Origin: Funneliformis mosseae
Taxonomy: Eukaryota > Glomeromycota > Glomeromycetes > Glomerales > Glomeraceae
Length of the DNA: 10,625 bases
Reading direction: 5' to 3'
Assembly (NCBI GenBank): GCA_910592005.1
Contig: CAJVPP010003831.1
Span: 1 to 10,625, forward strand
The notes beneath the pieces were generated by a model. It was not told where the DNA came from. It saw only the letters and a program-made list of their open reading frames with translations, and ran no database searches. Below, one piece after another: positions 1-9,172 of this stretch (position 1 is the stretch's first letter; each line of letters starts with the position of its first letter). Made by a program: the position numbers and the translations under genes.

Positions 1-303
1 CATCACGAAGTTAAAAAATGTTTAGCTTATATTTATCCAACAGTATTATTAAATAAGTATTTTCAAATAGTATTTACCAAATACTTACCATTCTATAAAT
101 ATTTATTTACATTTAAACCAAATATTTATTTATTTACTATATTATAGTATTAATAAAATACATATTATAAATGCTTTTTAAGTACCTTTTAAAGTGTATT
201 TAGAAATTAATTTAACTTAGTATTCATCTATTACTATAATAATTAATATTAAATAAATAGTTGAATTTATTATTAAAATAGCATTTAATTAACAAGTAGT
301 TAG
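1..303. other. AT-rich non-coding edge, possible end of the Plavaka-type element
   Basis: No coding sequence is visible here on either strand. The stretch lies just beyond the stop codon of the minus-strand Plavaka-type gene. It carries short repeated motifs in both orientations: AAGTATTT at 55-62, TAGTATTT near 69-76 and AAATACTT at 79-86, plus many TATTTATTTA runs. The same kind of motif reappears around 6210-6310 on the far side of the neighbouring gene. This fits a subterminal region of a DNA transposon, but low complexity makes chance similarity likely. No terminal inverted repeat or target-site duplication could be proved, and the element edge may lie outside the window. Confidence 0.3.
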
Positions 304-1817
304 TTAATAATATTCAATATACTTATTAACAAAGAAATGCCTGATTTGCTAAACTTTGGTATAATATGTACTATATTCACGATTGAAGTAATAGGAATTA
401 AAGTATAATGCTCGACATGTTTAAGAATCACGTATTTGTAAAAATAATGATGATATATATAAGCTGGATATGCAAAGTCATACCAATGAACAAGAGCAAG
501 TTCAAGTTTCTATTTTAATTTTGGTAAAATGACTCGAAAAATAAGAAGGATCTAAAATATACAATAAAAATGTTAATATTATAATATAATAAAATTTACA
601 ATTTTAATTGATACATACCTTTGCATAACATAAGTCATTGTCTGTCAAATAATCATCTTATTCTGAATTATTCATTTCAACATAAATATCTGAGAAAGCT
701 ACTTTTCATAATAATCAGAAAATACATGAATAACCAGTTTATGATCATTACTTAAGTATGCAAATTCAAATACTTCAATCTGGACTGTATCATTTTTTAT
801 ATCTTGTAGTGACCAATTTTCAATATCTTGAAAATAATCATATATTTAATGTTTAAGTTGTTCAATGCCACACATCCATAAAATATTTAAATTTGGTATG
901 TTTGTTAATTGGCTTATAATCTGATCGATTGTATATTGTGTTATTTTTTTAATAACCTTTTTGATGTGATTCCATAATAAGAATTATTATTAGACTGTGA
1001 TTAAAACTTGGACACAAAAGACATGTAAATATTTTGACTAGATACCTTAAAAATTAAAAAAAATATATATATTAAATACAACTTAAATAATGTAATATTG
1101 AAAATATAACAGAAAATATAACAATAATTACAATTTTCTGCATTTGTGTATTTATATGATGTTTGTTTGTCATGCGATATGATTGCTTGATATTAGTTTT
1201 ATGTAACAGTTCATATGTTTTACTTGTAAATCCATAAACAGCCTCAAACTGACAAATTGATGGTATTAAATGATATCACCAGTTGTGTAACTTTGGTAAA
1301 TTTAGGTTGGATAGTGAAAATTCTGACATTAGCTTGATAAATAGGTCACTCCATCCAATAATTGATTTCTGTTAGAAAAATGTTAGTTATATTGTTTTAA
1401 TTTTTCATTGAATTATTTGATATTAACGAACTTGCCTCAAATTCATGAAGGTCGAATTTTATGTACTTGGATTGTCAGCTCTATATTTACATATCAATCC
1501 ATAATGAGAAAAGATCACACAAATTCTTGTTAAGCTTTTTGTCAGGTATTAAATCATCTAAGACAAATAATATTATTCTTATTAAATCCTGGTATTCTAA
1601 AACAGTCAACCGTTTAAGTCTCTCAAACCTATTTTTGAAAATCTTAAGATTCAGATAATGAGGAATTTGAGAAAGACGTTCCTCAAAGATTCTTATTAGA
1701 CCACTACCATATCTCACATTCAACAATTCAACTGTAAATCGTAATTGATATTGAAAAAGTTCAAGATTCACGTGATGTATACAATCAGGCATATACATAG
1801 TATAAATATTAAAATAT

Positions 1818-1903
1818 CTACAATAAATAATATTTTGTTATAATTAATTACAAATAACATTCTGGTGATTGTTTAAACTAATATCTAATATAATATTACT
1901 TAC
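1818..1903 (-). other. Phase-preserving GT-AG intron in the Plavaka-type pseudogene
   Basis: On the minus strand the donor is GTAAGT (plus-strand acttac, 1898-1903) and the acceptor is TAG (plus-strand cta, 1818-1820). Splicing joins exon end ...AAT CAG TC to A TAT TTT AAT, giving NQS followed by YFNIYTMYMPD without a frame break. The 86-nt length suits a fungal intron. It is the clearest splice junction in this gene. Confidence 0.7.
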
Positions 1904-3378
1904 GACTGATTTGACAAAGTATTTTTTATGTGATGTACTGAGATTTGCTTACTATCACTCTGACTCAAAAAATACTTGGTTGCATTTTTGTTACGAATTA
2001 TCATATCTTCTTTTTCAAGGTAAATATTATTTATTGTATTATGGTTTATTAAGCAGAAATGATATGGATGCGGGAAGTTTAGTGATTTATATATAACACA
2101 CATTAGGCTAATCTGAAATTATAAGTATCAGATATAGATAAAATAACTTGAAAATATCATTGATATATAGATTAATACCAGTATTGCTTAGAACTCCCAA
2201 TAGTCGAGCATAACCACAAGTGTATGATAGAAAAAGTCACATATTGCTAATCGAAATTAGGTTAATTATTTTCTGAAATACTATGATACTTGAGATTGGG
2301 AATATAGCTAAGCAAAACTTTTGCATTAATCTTATTACAGTGGGCTAAAGGAATGTTTCTGATTATTATAAATACTAGGTATCACGATATTTACCTAAAT
2401 GATCGCAAAGGATAGCATCTGCATACAGGATTATTGGTATAATATGTGCTTCAATTGGAAGATTTTGTTTTACATTTCTCCACCAATCAGAATCATACAT
2501 GTCTGAATACTAATACTAACCAGAAACCTTTAATTGTGAAATCAGAAAAAAAAGTTAATTTTGTTGTTAAATAAATTTTCATTTAATTGTATTTACATCA
2601 TCAATAGACAGTTTATATTCAAATATAAACTCATTGGTAATACTCTTATTCGTTAAAATTTAACGTATTCCGTCAAGTACCATTCTGAACTTGAGGATAT
2701 ATTCTAACCCTTTGTATTCAAAAATAGCTTCCTTCTTCCAACTGAATCTTAGAAGCTTAAGGTTTTCAATAAATGCTCATCCAGTTTGTGATATCAGTAG
2801 TAATAGGTGATCATTCTGATTTAAATATCTGTATTTGTGAGTAGATCTTGTACATAAAATCATGTTATCATATGCATAAATTCTATGTATTCTTCTGATG
2901 GAAATTCTTGGTATATATCTCCAGCATCAGTCAGCATTCTAGTGAATAAATCATTATATTCAACATATTTGTTAGTATTAACGTCTGTCATATCTGATAG
3001 ATCAGATGTTACGTCTTCCTTATCAGATACATTATTATTCTGAGAGTCGCTTATGTAACTAAAAAATAAATCCTCAATATCTTGCCTTTCAATATATTCG
3101 TTATTATTTTGAGGGTCACTTAAATAACTAAGAAGTGGTATATTAAAGTCTGGTTTTTTGACGGATTCATCTGCATTAAAGGCAACTCTCTTTTAACTAT
3201 TATATGAGTCTTATTCAAAGTATGCTCTTTTACAATTCACTTCCATTCTTTTAGGCAAGTTTTTTCTTTCAGATGTGTTTCAATTATTAAGGATTCATGT
3301 TAATATTTCAATCAGATTTTGAAAAATTCTGTGAATTGGCTGATTTAGCAAAGGTATGTCTTCATCACTGTCATCGAA

Positions 3379-3450
3379 ATGTTTTTTCATATGATTACCC
3401 AATGCCTATCAGTCTTTGAAAATCTTATTACAAGAAGAACACTTTGGCAT
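3379..3450 (-). other. N-terminal C2H2 zinc-finger segment of the Plavaka-type pseudogene
   Basis: Starting at the ATG the protein reads MPKCSSCNKIFKD, then two stops, then ALGNHMKKH. The spacing is C-x2-C-x12-H-x3-H, a standard C2H2 finger with all four ligands kept. The two stop codons, TGA and TAG, sit where CGA CAG (Arg-Gln) would fit, so two C-to-T changes could explain both. It is followed directly by an acidic linker. The finger may have bound the element's own ends, which is inference. Confidence 0.75.
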
Positions 3451-4454
3451 TTTGGATAAATCTTTCACTACCAGATGATTTTTAAGACTTACAATTGGTA
3501 ATACACAAAGATAGATCATAAAAATAAATATATAAATTTGTAAATAAAATAAAAGACAAATAATTACAATATAATTGAATAATATTTTGGCTTCCTTGTA
3601 TATATAAACTATTATATCCCAATAATTGATGTCAAATTTGAGTTCATAATATATGAAATCAGGTGATTTTCAGATTAATTTAATTTGTTAAATTTGGCAA
3701 TCACGTGAAATTATAATCAAACACTAAAAAAGCTTAAAAATAAGAATTTAGAACATAAAAATATACATATAAATTTACTAATCTACTTTGAAATTAACTA
3801 AATAAATAAAATAAAAAGTTGTATTACCTCTTTAACTGATTAAATAATATTATTTAAGTCAAGTTTTTATATCAATTTAAAATGACAAAGATTTCACGAA
3901 AAAAAATTTAAATACATGATTATCGTTACATAACTTTAATTTTTGAGTTAACCACATAAGAAAATGGAATAGCTATATATAGAAAATGATATTTCAACAT
4001 ATATTGTAGTTTCTCTCTAGTTGTTCTTTCAGTTTTAAGAAATGCAACGTTTTATTAGAATATTTTTTTGAAAGTTTGTGAATGTTAGTATTTGATATGA
4101 ATATTTTGATATTTTAAAAAATGTTCTCCAATTTTATATGTATAGATTAACTTTGTATTATTACTTTCTGTATTTTAATAATAACAAATTAGTTTATTAA
4201 TTAAACTATAACATCATCCAAAATTAACTATAGGAAAATTTTACAATCATTATTTGTTCTTGATATAATAGTCACGTACAAATTTAATAATAAACTATTA
4301 ATTAGACTTTTTTCTTTTTTCTTTTGTCCAACTCTTTCTTTTAATTAAGAGATGATTAATAAGATAGATAAGTTTTACAATAATGCAAATTTGTATACTC
4401 GTTTAAATTAATACTTATTTTTTTTTTCTTCAGAGATACAGATTTTTATTAAAT
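3451..4454. other. AT-rich divergent intergenic region
   Basis: This approximately 1 kb gap separates two divergently oriented broken genes and could have held promoters for both. No coding block was found. TATATATA occurs at 3974-3981, but in such AT-rich DNA this is weak evidence for a TATA box. Pyrimidine-rich tracts lie near 4307-4342 and at about 4418-4435; the second ends in CTTCAG just before the ATG at 4455, like a splice acceptor, so a 5'-UTR intron is possible. Nothing else stands out. Confidence 0.35.
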
Positions 4455-6065
4455 ATGGGTCGTGCTAAGAAAAGAATGTCATATATTTTAGTGCATAAAA
4501 GTGCTTAGCAAATTTTATCTTATATTGATCTCTCAGAGAAACAAACAAATACTTCAAGCATTCTAAGCATCCTAAGTATCTCAAGCAGTTCTATTACACA
4601 GATAAGTTCAGACAAATGAATTGATAAAAATGTAGTTACAGAAACCTGTTTAAATATACTTAATGATAACGTAATGATACTTTACCCAATCAAAAAGGTC
4701 ATCTTTCAAGTGATAATGAGAATTTTATTGATGATTTTACTTCAGAAAATGAAACAGCCTGTTCTAATTCTAAACGAAAGTTTATAGATGTGAAAAACAC
4801 AGACATGAATATACAAAAGAGAATTTGTAAGTTTGTTAAATATTTGTTTTTTTTTAATGATAATCATATTATATTATTGTTTATTCATATTTCTTCTAAG
4901 ATTTGCTTTAACAATTAAAAATATACAAGATGTATAGCTTCAAATAGTTACAATGATTCAAGATATGCAGAAAAAGATTGATGAAATGTATGCAAATTAG
5001 AAAGCCTTTAGTTTTAGTTGTTATACAAAAATAATACTAAATGGATTGAGGTGAGTATTGTTAAATATTATTATTTTAATTTATATATTAAAACACTAAC
5101 TTGTCTATAATATTTTGTGATAGAATGTTATTGGTCAAGTAATTTATAATGTAGCTGAAAAAGTTAAATACCCAAGTGACGAATGCCTTATACAAGTATG
5201 TTATGATGTGTTATTAGATGCAAGAAAGGAAAAATTTTAAAGTAAAATAAAATATGAAAAATGGAAACGTTTCTTCAATAAACATGTTCATTTATTGGCA
5301 AGTAAATTTTGATGATTATTCATAATGAGTTATTTAATCTCACTCATTTTTTTGATAGGCCTAGCGATTTTCATGCCAAATACAAAGTAACATCATACAA
5401 TATGTTAAAGATGCTATCTATACAGAATTTTTAGATCTTGTGAAACCCAAAACAGAAAATCAACAGATTATGCATGATGAAAAACGGAAGTTCAAAAACA
5501 CTAGCATCATATGTGAATATTATATGAAATTAAATAAACCTGTTGATACTAATGACAACTCACGTTATACTTACTTCAACCTAATAATTGATCATGTTTT
5601 TACTAACTTAAATACAGAAAAAAAACTTCATTGCATTTGGAATGGCTGTTGTCTTAAACTATCTTGATCCATCAAAAGAAATCAATATAGTTCCAAATAA
5701 AGTTATAGAACGAATGAAATACTTTCTCAAAAAAATGCAGATTTTAGATCATGAAATATTGTGAATGAGGAATCATAAGTATTTTTACAATTTACTTTTT
5801 GTAATATTTATTTTCATATTTATTTGTAAGTATTAATTTTGATATTTGAATAAGGTTATTTATACTTTTTAAAAAATTATTCTTTTTATTAATTGAATTT
5901 GATTTCTTTCTTTAAAAGGTACATGAATTAACTATTTCTTCGAATATCTTACAAATAATAATTAAAACTAAAGATACAATTATAATTAACTTACCTAATC
6001 AAGATTTAGTTGTGAGATGCTTTAGTTGCAAAAAAATTCACAATCTTAATTATTGTATAATTTAA
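4455..6065 (+). pseudogene. Unrecognised multi-exon gene, broken; possible companion gene of the Plavaka-type element
   Basis: I do not recognise this protein and assign no function. Exon 1 (4455-4826) starts MGRAKKRMSYILVHKSA, then has a Ser/Ile-rich stretch and an acidic segment; it holds two stops and one frameshift near 4670. Exon 2 (4930-5050) is probably helical (IQDMQKKIDEMYAN). Exon 3 (5124-5301) reads GQVIYNVAEKVKYPSDE and later KYEKWKRFFNKHVHLLAS. Exon 4 (from 5359) reads SNIIQYVKDAIYTEFLDLV, then after a frameshift in an A-run near 5620 it continues AFGMAVVLNYLDPSKE. A probable last exon (5919-6065) ends in RCFSCKKIHNLNYC and a stop. Introns 4827-4929, 5051-5123 and 5302-5358 have GT-AG ends; only the first keeps phase exactly. 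Sustained sensible reading across exons argues for a real ancestral gene. It may be a lineage-specific host family or a second transposon protein. Confidence 0.6.
5919..6065 (+). other. Possible terminal exon with zinc-knuckle-like motif
   Basis: After an acceptor-like TTTAAAAG (AG at 5917-5918) the frame stays open for 48 codons to a TAA at 6063-6065. It reads VHELTISSNILQIIIKTKD and later VVRCFSCKKIHNLNYC. The Cys/His spacing is C-x2-C-x3-H-x4-C, one residue short of a classic CCHC zinc knuckle, which could reflect a lost codon. A donor candidate for the preceding intron is GTATTT at 5779. Membership in the upstream gene is inferred from position and frame only. Confidence 0.4.
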
Positions 6066-6321
6066 TCTATGTATAATAAAAGCTTTTAATTAAATATATA
6101 TTATTAAATAATGTTATTAATAATGTATTATAAATACTTTATATAAGCATCAAAATTATACTATATTATAATGTTAAGACAATACATGATATTGGATAAT
6201 TGTGACAGAATGCTAATACTTATTGAATATAAGGTCTATTAGAACCTATTTTATAAGTATTTGAAATAAATGCTTTTAGAGTAATTAATAAATGCTTAAT
6301 AAATGCTTAGTTATAGTTTAT
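6066..6321. other. AT-rich non-coding stretch, possible right edge of the two-gene element
   Basis: No coding block was found. The stretch contains AAGTATTT at 6255-6262, AATACTT near 6215, and ATAAATGCTTTT near 6270 followed by two more copies of AAATGCTTA. Similar strings (AAGTATTT, ATAAATGCTTTT) occur in 1-190. The Helitron-like coding block begins immediately to the right, so a transposon boundary here is plausible but not demonstrated. Confidence 0.25.
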
Positions 6322-7179
6322 GATGAATATGCTAAAGATGAATCAAATCATTTGAGATAGTATAGAAAAATACAACAATATTATAGAAATGAATTATATT
6401 CAGATTTACATGATATTATCACTAATAAAGATTTTTATAAAAATAAGCTTAAAAAAAAATAATCTTATCATCTTCATTTATTAGATCAACCAAATATATG
6501 TAATAAATATATCAAGACTCTATGGTAATTGTTAGAGAATATAAAAAATCTGATTTATTTGTCAATGTTACTTGCAATCCCAATTAATCAAAAATTAAAG
6601 CTAAACTTTTACCAAACCAACAAGTAAGTGATTGATTTAATATTATTGCAAAAATGTTTAAATTAAAATTAAAAGAAATTATCCATGATCTTTTTGTAAA
6701 AGGTATACTTAAAAAGTTTTTGCTCATGTATATATAATTGAATTCTAAAAAGAGAATTATTACATATGTATATTTTAATGATCTTATTAGCTGAAGATAA
6801 ACTAAAATCACCTGAAGACTTTAATAAGATAGTATGCATAAAAATTCTAGATAAAAATTTATAACTATTATTATATAATACAGTTACCAGAAATATAATT
6901 ATGAACCTTACAGAGACTTGAATCCTGAATTTTCTTACATAATAAATGGCAAATGTAGCAAAATTATCATAGAGATTTTGCTAAAAAAATAATAACAAAC
7001 AAATATGAATATCTAACATATAGAAGAAGAAACAATGAAAAAACAGTCAAAAAGGAAAACTTAATATTAATAATAGATGGATTATACCTTATAATCTTTA
7101 TTTTTGTCAAAAATATGACTATTATATTAACATAGAGATATATTCAAACATTTATTCTGTAAAATATCTTTATAAATAG
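6322..7179 (+). pseudogene. Decayed Helitron Rep N-terminal (HUH nuclease, Helitron_like_N) fragment
   Basis: Helitrons move by rolling-circle replication with a Rep/helicase protein. Reading through frame changes gives an ordered match to my memory of the N-terminal domain: QQYYRNELYSDLHDIIT near 6380-6425; CNPN, then PNQQVSD, then FKLKLKEIIHDLFVKGI (about 6570-6705); a degraded IEF-stop-K block followed by RELLHMYILMIL (about 6735-6787); EDKLKSPEDFNKIVC (6795-6840); RRRNN near 7022; and NNRWIIPYNLY then KYDYYINIEIYSNIYSVKYLYK ending at a TAG at 7177-7179. The HUH core (usually HMH) reads H-M-Y at 6763-6771, so the second metal-binding His is lost. The Pif1-type helicase half is absent; non-coding DNA and a pogo fragment follow instead. 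Stops and frameshifts are frequent, so this is clearly dead. Confidence 0.75.
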
Positions 7180-7550
7180 GAGTTATAATACTTTGGGTAT
7201 AATACAAATTTTAGGGAGTTGAAGGCTATACCCAGAATATATTATACAGAAGGATATAATAAAAATACTGTGCATAAGAGAGTATAAGATTTATAAAATA
7301 TTAGGATATTTGTTATATATAATACTTAAACATATTGTATTAATATTTCAGAAGTAAGATAAATTATCCTTTTAGGAAAAAAAGATTTATAAAATCACAT
7401 TTATTTATTTTTTTTCCTATTTTTGTGTAATAAATCCTTATAAATGATAAACACATTTTTTTTCTTTGTCTTTTATTTATGATACAAATTATTTTAAAGT
7501 AAAGGTAGTTATTATTGAAAACAAAAAAATCAAAAATTATGTAATCATTT
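7180..7550. other. Gap between Helitron and pogo fragments, with a short inverted repeat
   Basis: No convincing protein block was found. An 8-bp perfect inverted repeat, TGGGTATA (7194-7201) and TATACCCA (7227-7234), encloses 25 bp and starts just after the Helitron reading frame ends. The rest is A/T homopolymer-rich. The Helitron helicase would be expected here and is missing. Confidence 0.3.
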
Positions 7551-8535
7551 ACCACAAAAGAAAGAAATGTAAGAGAAAAATTAATGGTGGTATATTTTTT
7601 GGAAAATAATGAAGGAAGTAAACGTGAAACTGTTAAATATTTTAATATTCAACCAAAATAAGTACTAAATAGAATAATAATAAAGCAAAATTATTGGCAT
7701 ATGCACCTCATATTCTTAAACTTCATCTGGGTAAATTTGCTAAATATATAGATTTAAAAGATGAATTATATATAGATTTGTGATAGAAGTACAAATTAAA
7801 ATGCCATTAGCCAAAAAATGATTACTAATAAAGCAATTATACTATTTAAAAATTAGGATTTTTTGGCAAATAATCCAAATGTCATTTAATTCAAATTTTC
7901 AAATAAATGGTTAAGTGAATTTTTAAAAAGTATAATCTTAATGAGTTACATAAAATAACAGTAATACAACAATTATCATAAGACTTGCTTAAAAAACAAA
8001 ATATTTTTTTAAGTTATGTTTTATATAGAAGGATTCAGCATAACTATCTATCAAAATACATAAGTAATATGGATAAGATACCTTTATAGTTTAATTAACC
8101 AAATAATTTCACCATAAATCATAAAAATACAAAAATGGTTAGCATTAATACTATAAGTCATGAGCATTAATCTTTTACAGTTTTACTTGCATGTATGGCT
8201 AATAGTAGTGAACTTTCAGCAGTTTGCATTTTTAAGTTGAAAAATTTACCAAGAGAAAATTTTCCTTATAGTATTCATATATGAGCAAATGAAAAGGTGG
8301 ATGAATAAAAAAGAGATACTATAGTAGACTGAAATTGTATAGATATCAAGAAATTCTTTTAGTAATCCATGTTTCTTATTAGTAATAGATTCTTTTCGCA
8401 ATTATATTGTAAGTTAGTTAAAATTGATTAGTAGAAAAAAATACTAATATTACTATAATTTCAGATAGTGACATATCAAAATTGCAATCATTAAATATTG
8501 CAATTAATAAAAGCTTGAAAACTAAGATAAACTAC
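7551..8535 (+). pseudogene. Decayed pogo/Tigger-type (CENP-B-like) DDE transposase fragment
   Basis: The intact family is a Tc1/mariner-superfamily nuclear transposase that cuts and pastes at TA sites. An N-terminal helix-turn-helix reads SKRETVKYFNIQPK near 7615-7660, followed by LLAYAPHILKLHLGKFAKY near 7690-7750. A CENP-B/Tc5-type DNA-binding block reads KMITNKAI, then NNPNVI, then KFSNKWLSEFLK (about 7815-7930). The DDE_1 core includes MDKIPL with the first Asp at 8072-8074, then SFTVLLACMAN and CIFKLKNLPRENFP, then LLVIDSFRNYIV with the second Asp at 8388-8390. Near the end SKLQSLNIAINKSLKTKI matches the family's LQPLD region, but the third acidic position is Asn (AAT, 8494-8496). Stops and frameshifts are scattered throughout. 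Similarity stops at about 8535, where a 111-bp repeat begins. The rest of the C-terminus is missing. Confidence 0.8.
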
Positions 8536-8536
8536 A

Positions 8537-8647
8537 GGATGGTTTTGGTCTTATTTGAAATATAAGAATCTACTAAATCTGCATATCAAATATGATAAGG
8601 ATCTGATTATTAGATGTCATATTATTCACGTTCAAAGTTTGTCACAG
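8537..8647. repeat. 111-bp direct repeat, copy 1
   Basis: This copy starts GGATGGTTTTGG and ends TTCAAAGTTTGTCACAG. By hand alignment it matches copy 2 (8897-9007) without gaps at about 86 of 111 positions. The best kept parts are the first 12 bases, CTACTAAAT, GCATATCAAAT and the last 17 bases. It begins within a couple of bases of where pogo transposase similarity ends, so it may mark an insertion or deletion junction. It has no coding signal of its own. It could be a transposon end, part of a solo LTR, or a diverged tandem unit. Confidence 0.75.
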
Positions 8648-8896
8648 TAAATCAGTTTTTGTTTTTTTTTTTATCAACTCTCAAAGCTATTTCATTTTTT
8701 TACATATTAATATACAATTTTCTCACTTCAATTAGGTTCTCAAATGGTAAAATTAGTATTTGGAATCATTACTTTTCAGACAGTTCCTTTTACTTCAGTT
8801 CTGGTATTCACACCTGCTTGAGATTCTTCTGTGATGAACCTCAAAATAATTTCTTTAAGTTATTATCAAATATTTCTGGATTGAGTAATTAGAATT
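8648..8896. other. Spacer between the two 111-bp repeats
   Basis: This 249-bp spacer contains a T-run near 8660-8672 and slightly less AT-biased sequence after 8750. A plus-strand frame is open from 8614 to 8892, crossing from repeat copy 1 into the spacer, but its translation is rich in Phe and Ser and matches nothing I know. The reverse strand gave no transposase-like block. I see no supported gene. Confidence 0.35.
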
Positions 8897-9007
8897 GGAC
8901 GGTTTTGGACTTTTTTGAAAGAGTAGAACCTACTAAATTTGCATATCAAATTTAATATGCCTTAGTCTAATAGATATTAATATATTCATGTTCAAAGTTC
9001 GTCACAG
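8897..9007. repeat. 111-bp direct repeat, copy 2
   Basis: This copy starts GGACGGTTTTGG and ends TTCAAAGTTCGTCACAG. It is the same length as copy 1 and starts exactly 360 bp after it. Roughly three quarters of positions agree, so the pair is old or belongs to a diverse family. Downstream, both copies are followed by A/T homopolymer-rich DNA containing a CTCTCAA string, so homology may extend weakly beyond the core. Confidence 0.75.
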
Positions 9008-9172
9008 CATATTGAAACTTTAAAATTAAAAAAAAATATATATTTTTTAATTATTTCTATTTTTTTTTATTTCTCTCTCAAGTTTTTTATTTAATAATTA
9101 TTTTTTTTTAATTTTAAAAAATGTTTTTCTCTTCCCCTTTTAAATTTTGTTATTTTATTTTATTCCTTTTCG
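9008..9172. other. A/T homopolymer-rich spacer
   Basis: This stretch is dominated by poly-A and poly-T runs (for example around 9028-9050 and 9061-9115). No gene, RNA or palindrome was found. It ends where base composition changes abruptly to the GGGTC-containing block. Confidence 0.4.

Larger units (their letters stand above)
304..3450 (-). pseudogene. Decayed Plavaka-type (CACTA-like) DNA transposase gene, multi-exon
   Basis: The intact family would encode a nuclear DDE-type transposase. Reading the minus strand through damage gives an ordered set of family-like blocks. A C2H2 finger starts at the ATG (3448-3450). An acidic Asn/Asp-rich stretch of about 110 codons covers 3192-2862. A block FEYKGLEYILKFRMVLDGIR lies near 2700. 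DSDWW followed by IPIILYADAILCDHLGK lies at about 2505-2390. PHPYHFCLINH lies near 2060-2025. MPDCIHHVNLELFQYQL and the following EYQDLIRIILFVLDDL lie within 1817-1487. LPKLHNW and SYRMTNK lie within 1368-1135. A C-terminal block with LVHWYDFAYPAY lies near 500, and the last stop is at 304-306. A GT-AG intron at 1903-1818 joins two blocks in perfect phase, supporting a real spliced ancestor. Damage includes TGA-TAG in the finger, TGA after HNW and TAA after DGIR, plus several frame changes. The family call rests on remembered family patterns; that the gene is dead is very likely. Confidence 0.8.

Noticed and set aside
1461..1658. Plus-strand open frame of 65 codons
   Set aside because: It lies opposite the best-preserved exon of the minus-strand Plavaka-type gene; its translation has no family features.
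1869..2096. Plus-strand open frame of 75 codons
   Set aside because: It is antisense to the minus-strand exon containing PHPYHFCLINH and crosses that gene's phase-preserving intron.
3974..3981. TATATATA as a promoter TATA box
   Set aside because: Such strings are frequent by chance in this AT-rich DNA, and no transcription start evidence is visible.
6584..6811. Minus-strand open frame of 75 codons
   Set aside because: It is the antisense shadow of the Helitron Rep blocks, which give an ordered family match on the plus strand.
7364..7555. Minus-strand open frame of 63 codons, Lys/Asn/Phe-rich
   Set aside because: It is produced by A/T homopolymer runs and has no recognisable motif.
8614..8892. 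Plus-strand open frame of 92 codons between the 111-bp repeats
   Set aside because: It starts inside repeat copy 1 and its translation is Phe/Ser-rich with no family match. Calling it a gene is not supported.
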